Positions 62,973 through 64,000 of a stretch of DNA of 64,000 nucleotides are shown one piece after another. Each line of letters starts with the position of its first letter. The first letter of the stretch is position 1. Both the position numbers and the translations under genes were made by a program. Source of the DNA: Bacteroidia bacterium (lineage in GTDB: Bacteria > Bacteroidota > Bacteroidia > CAIKAF01); NCBI GenBank assembly GCA_016742095.1, contig JACVCJ010000010.1:49881-113880 (forward strand), given 5' to 3'. The notes beneath the pieces were generated by a model. It was not told the DNA's origin and did no database searches. It saw only the letters and a program-made list of their open reading frames with translations.

Positions 62973-63665
62973 TCACTCAGGATCCTTAAAATAGTTCTTT
63001 TCCATATCTTCCAGCAGTCCGATGTGCGGTAGGTTCCAGTTCAACTACTCCATTGTAGCAGCCGCACTTGCTCTGCTGTCCGCACCGATAAAGTGGCCCA
63101 TTCATTCAAAATGTGCGATGGCTTCCTCTCCGGATACAGATTTCATGGACAGATCCAGCTTTTTACCGATCCGATCCGCAAAGGTCTTTACGCTGATGCC
63201 AGTATCTCCGATCATATTGTAACAGGCCGATCCAGCCGCTTCTTCCAGTGATAGGCAGAACAGGCGCTTCGTATCCAGGCGATGCACGGCAGACCACTGG
63301 TTCATTCCGTTCGTCTTCGACAGGCCAAGTATCCCGGCAGTGACTACCAGGGCTTTTCCCGTATCTTTCAGTACTTCACCCATGACATTGATCGCCGCCA
63401 TATCGGTTTCAGCAGCTTTAGCATATTGTATAAAATCATGGATAAATGCCAGGTAGATCACCCTGTCGGCTCGGCAAGCGCTCTGTTTCAGCACGTCCAG
63501 ATATCCGAGACCGCTTTTCAATACTTCAGACCCGGCGCGGCGGATAGCCTCTGCAGATGCTTCAGAACGTGCCAGTCCGGTTACCTGGTGTCCGGCCTGT
63601 ATGAATTCGTTTACTACGGCGGAGCCGATAAAACCAGAGGCTCCTGTTATTTTTTGATGGGACAC
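62973..63665 (-). pseudogene. SDR/epimerase-type protein, decayed
   Basis: The minus strand gives ITGASGFIGSAVVNEFIQAG, LGYLDVLKQSACRADRVIYL, KALVVTAGILGLSKTNG, then jumps to WSAVHRLDTKRLFCLSLEEA, where about 80 residues would normally intervene. After EEAIAHFE there is a TGA where Trp is expected. The frame continues MGHFIGADSRASAAATME, then TAG (again at a Trp position), then LNWNLPHIGLLEDMEKNYF. The true stop is at 62973-62975. Two G-to-A nonsense changes and a deletion make it a pseudogene. Its N-terminus, before ITGASG, is also unlike the family. Confidence 0.8.
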
Positions 63666-64000
63666 AGTTCCAGTATTCGTCACGAGCGGACGTAGCCAGA
63701 AGCGCTTTTGTTGTAGCCGGAATTTGAAAGAGTACTTCTTGTCAGCATCGAAAACAGGTAAAAACACCTGCATTAATTCATGAATTAGTTTTTTACATTT
63801 GAATATCAATCTTGACCATAATTTTCAATAAAAAACTAATCAACATTCTTTCCAACGTTATGCTTCAGAATATTAATTATAACCATAACTCTTAGTACTA
63901 AAGCGCTAAGTTTCATTTACACAAATTAAGAGACCAGAAAGTTGAGCTAGTTCACTTAATTGAATGTACAATTAAAGTCCATTAAATAAATAGCAGAGAC
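63666..64000. other. non-coding right edge, AT-rich
   Basis: No supported gene. The stretch is AT-rich and the open frame across 63666-63809 is merely an upstream extension of the decayed SDR. Nothing recognisable in the last 190 bases. Confidence 0.5.

Overview
The window comes from a Bacteroidota chromosome, most likely a Chitinophagaceae-like member. The evidence is type IX secretion (T9SS) type A C-terminal sorting domains on three secreted proteins, TAnnTTTG (-7) promoter boxes ahead of several genes and the tRNA, and families common in this phylum (DUF4252, DUF5683, and a ParA-ParB-DUF5683 gene order). Species is not resolvable by reading alone.

Region 1 (1-23750) is the centrepiece. 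It is a compact, co-directional gene cluster for an extracellular contractile injection system (eCIS, the Afp/PVC/AlgoCIS type). It encodes a DUF4255 cap/terminator protein, a conserved unknown, sheath, tube, an Afp5-like second tube protein, a 55-residue DUF5908 (Afp6-like) protein, a LysM hub protein, a VgrG-like spike, a PAAR tip, a gp25-like baseplate protein, two large baseplate wedge proteins, a putative fibre, a tape-measure protein and an AAA+ ATPase. A partial GH18-like glycosidase with three C-terminal membrane segments and a small two-helix membrane protein sit at the front of the same run. On the opposite strand, with its stop codon overlapping that of the ATPase gene, lies a 739-residue DUF4157 protein. 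Its middle resembles a GHLI-type DNA/RNA non-specific endonuclease and its C-terminus carries a bipartite nuclear-localisation-like KRKR...KKRK motif. It is the obvious cargo candidate, and the reading suggests a nuclease aimed at a eukaryotic nucleus.

Region 2 (23884-42326) is mostly ordinary chromosome: a T9SS SBBP-repeat protein; an ECF sigma / anti-sigma / DUF4252 / DUF4252 operon; a lipoprotein-DoxX-FMN reductase group; parA-parB-DUF5683; a secreted TlpA-like protein; small housekeeping genes; a thiolase; a large PKD adhesin with three exact 516-bp-period modules; and a secreted barrel-like protein paired with a signal-less subtilase.

Region 3 (42327-52203) holds an RND efflux operon flanked by inverted copies of an intergenic repeat, an unusual zinc-finger SDR-like protein, a DUF2798 remnant running into a third repeat copy, and an AT-rich coiled-coil membrane protein.

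Region 4 (52204-64000) is accessory and decaying: a ParB-like/HAD pair, a serine hydrolase that has lost its SxxK segment, a HigBA toxin-antitoxin operon with a possibly leaderless transcript, several single-gene enzymes, a tRNA-Ser(TGA), an XRE regulator, a palindromic-repeat patch, a bestrophin, and two adjacent pseudogenes (an antibiotic-biosynthesis-type monooxygenase and an SDR/epimerase) near the right edge.
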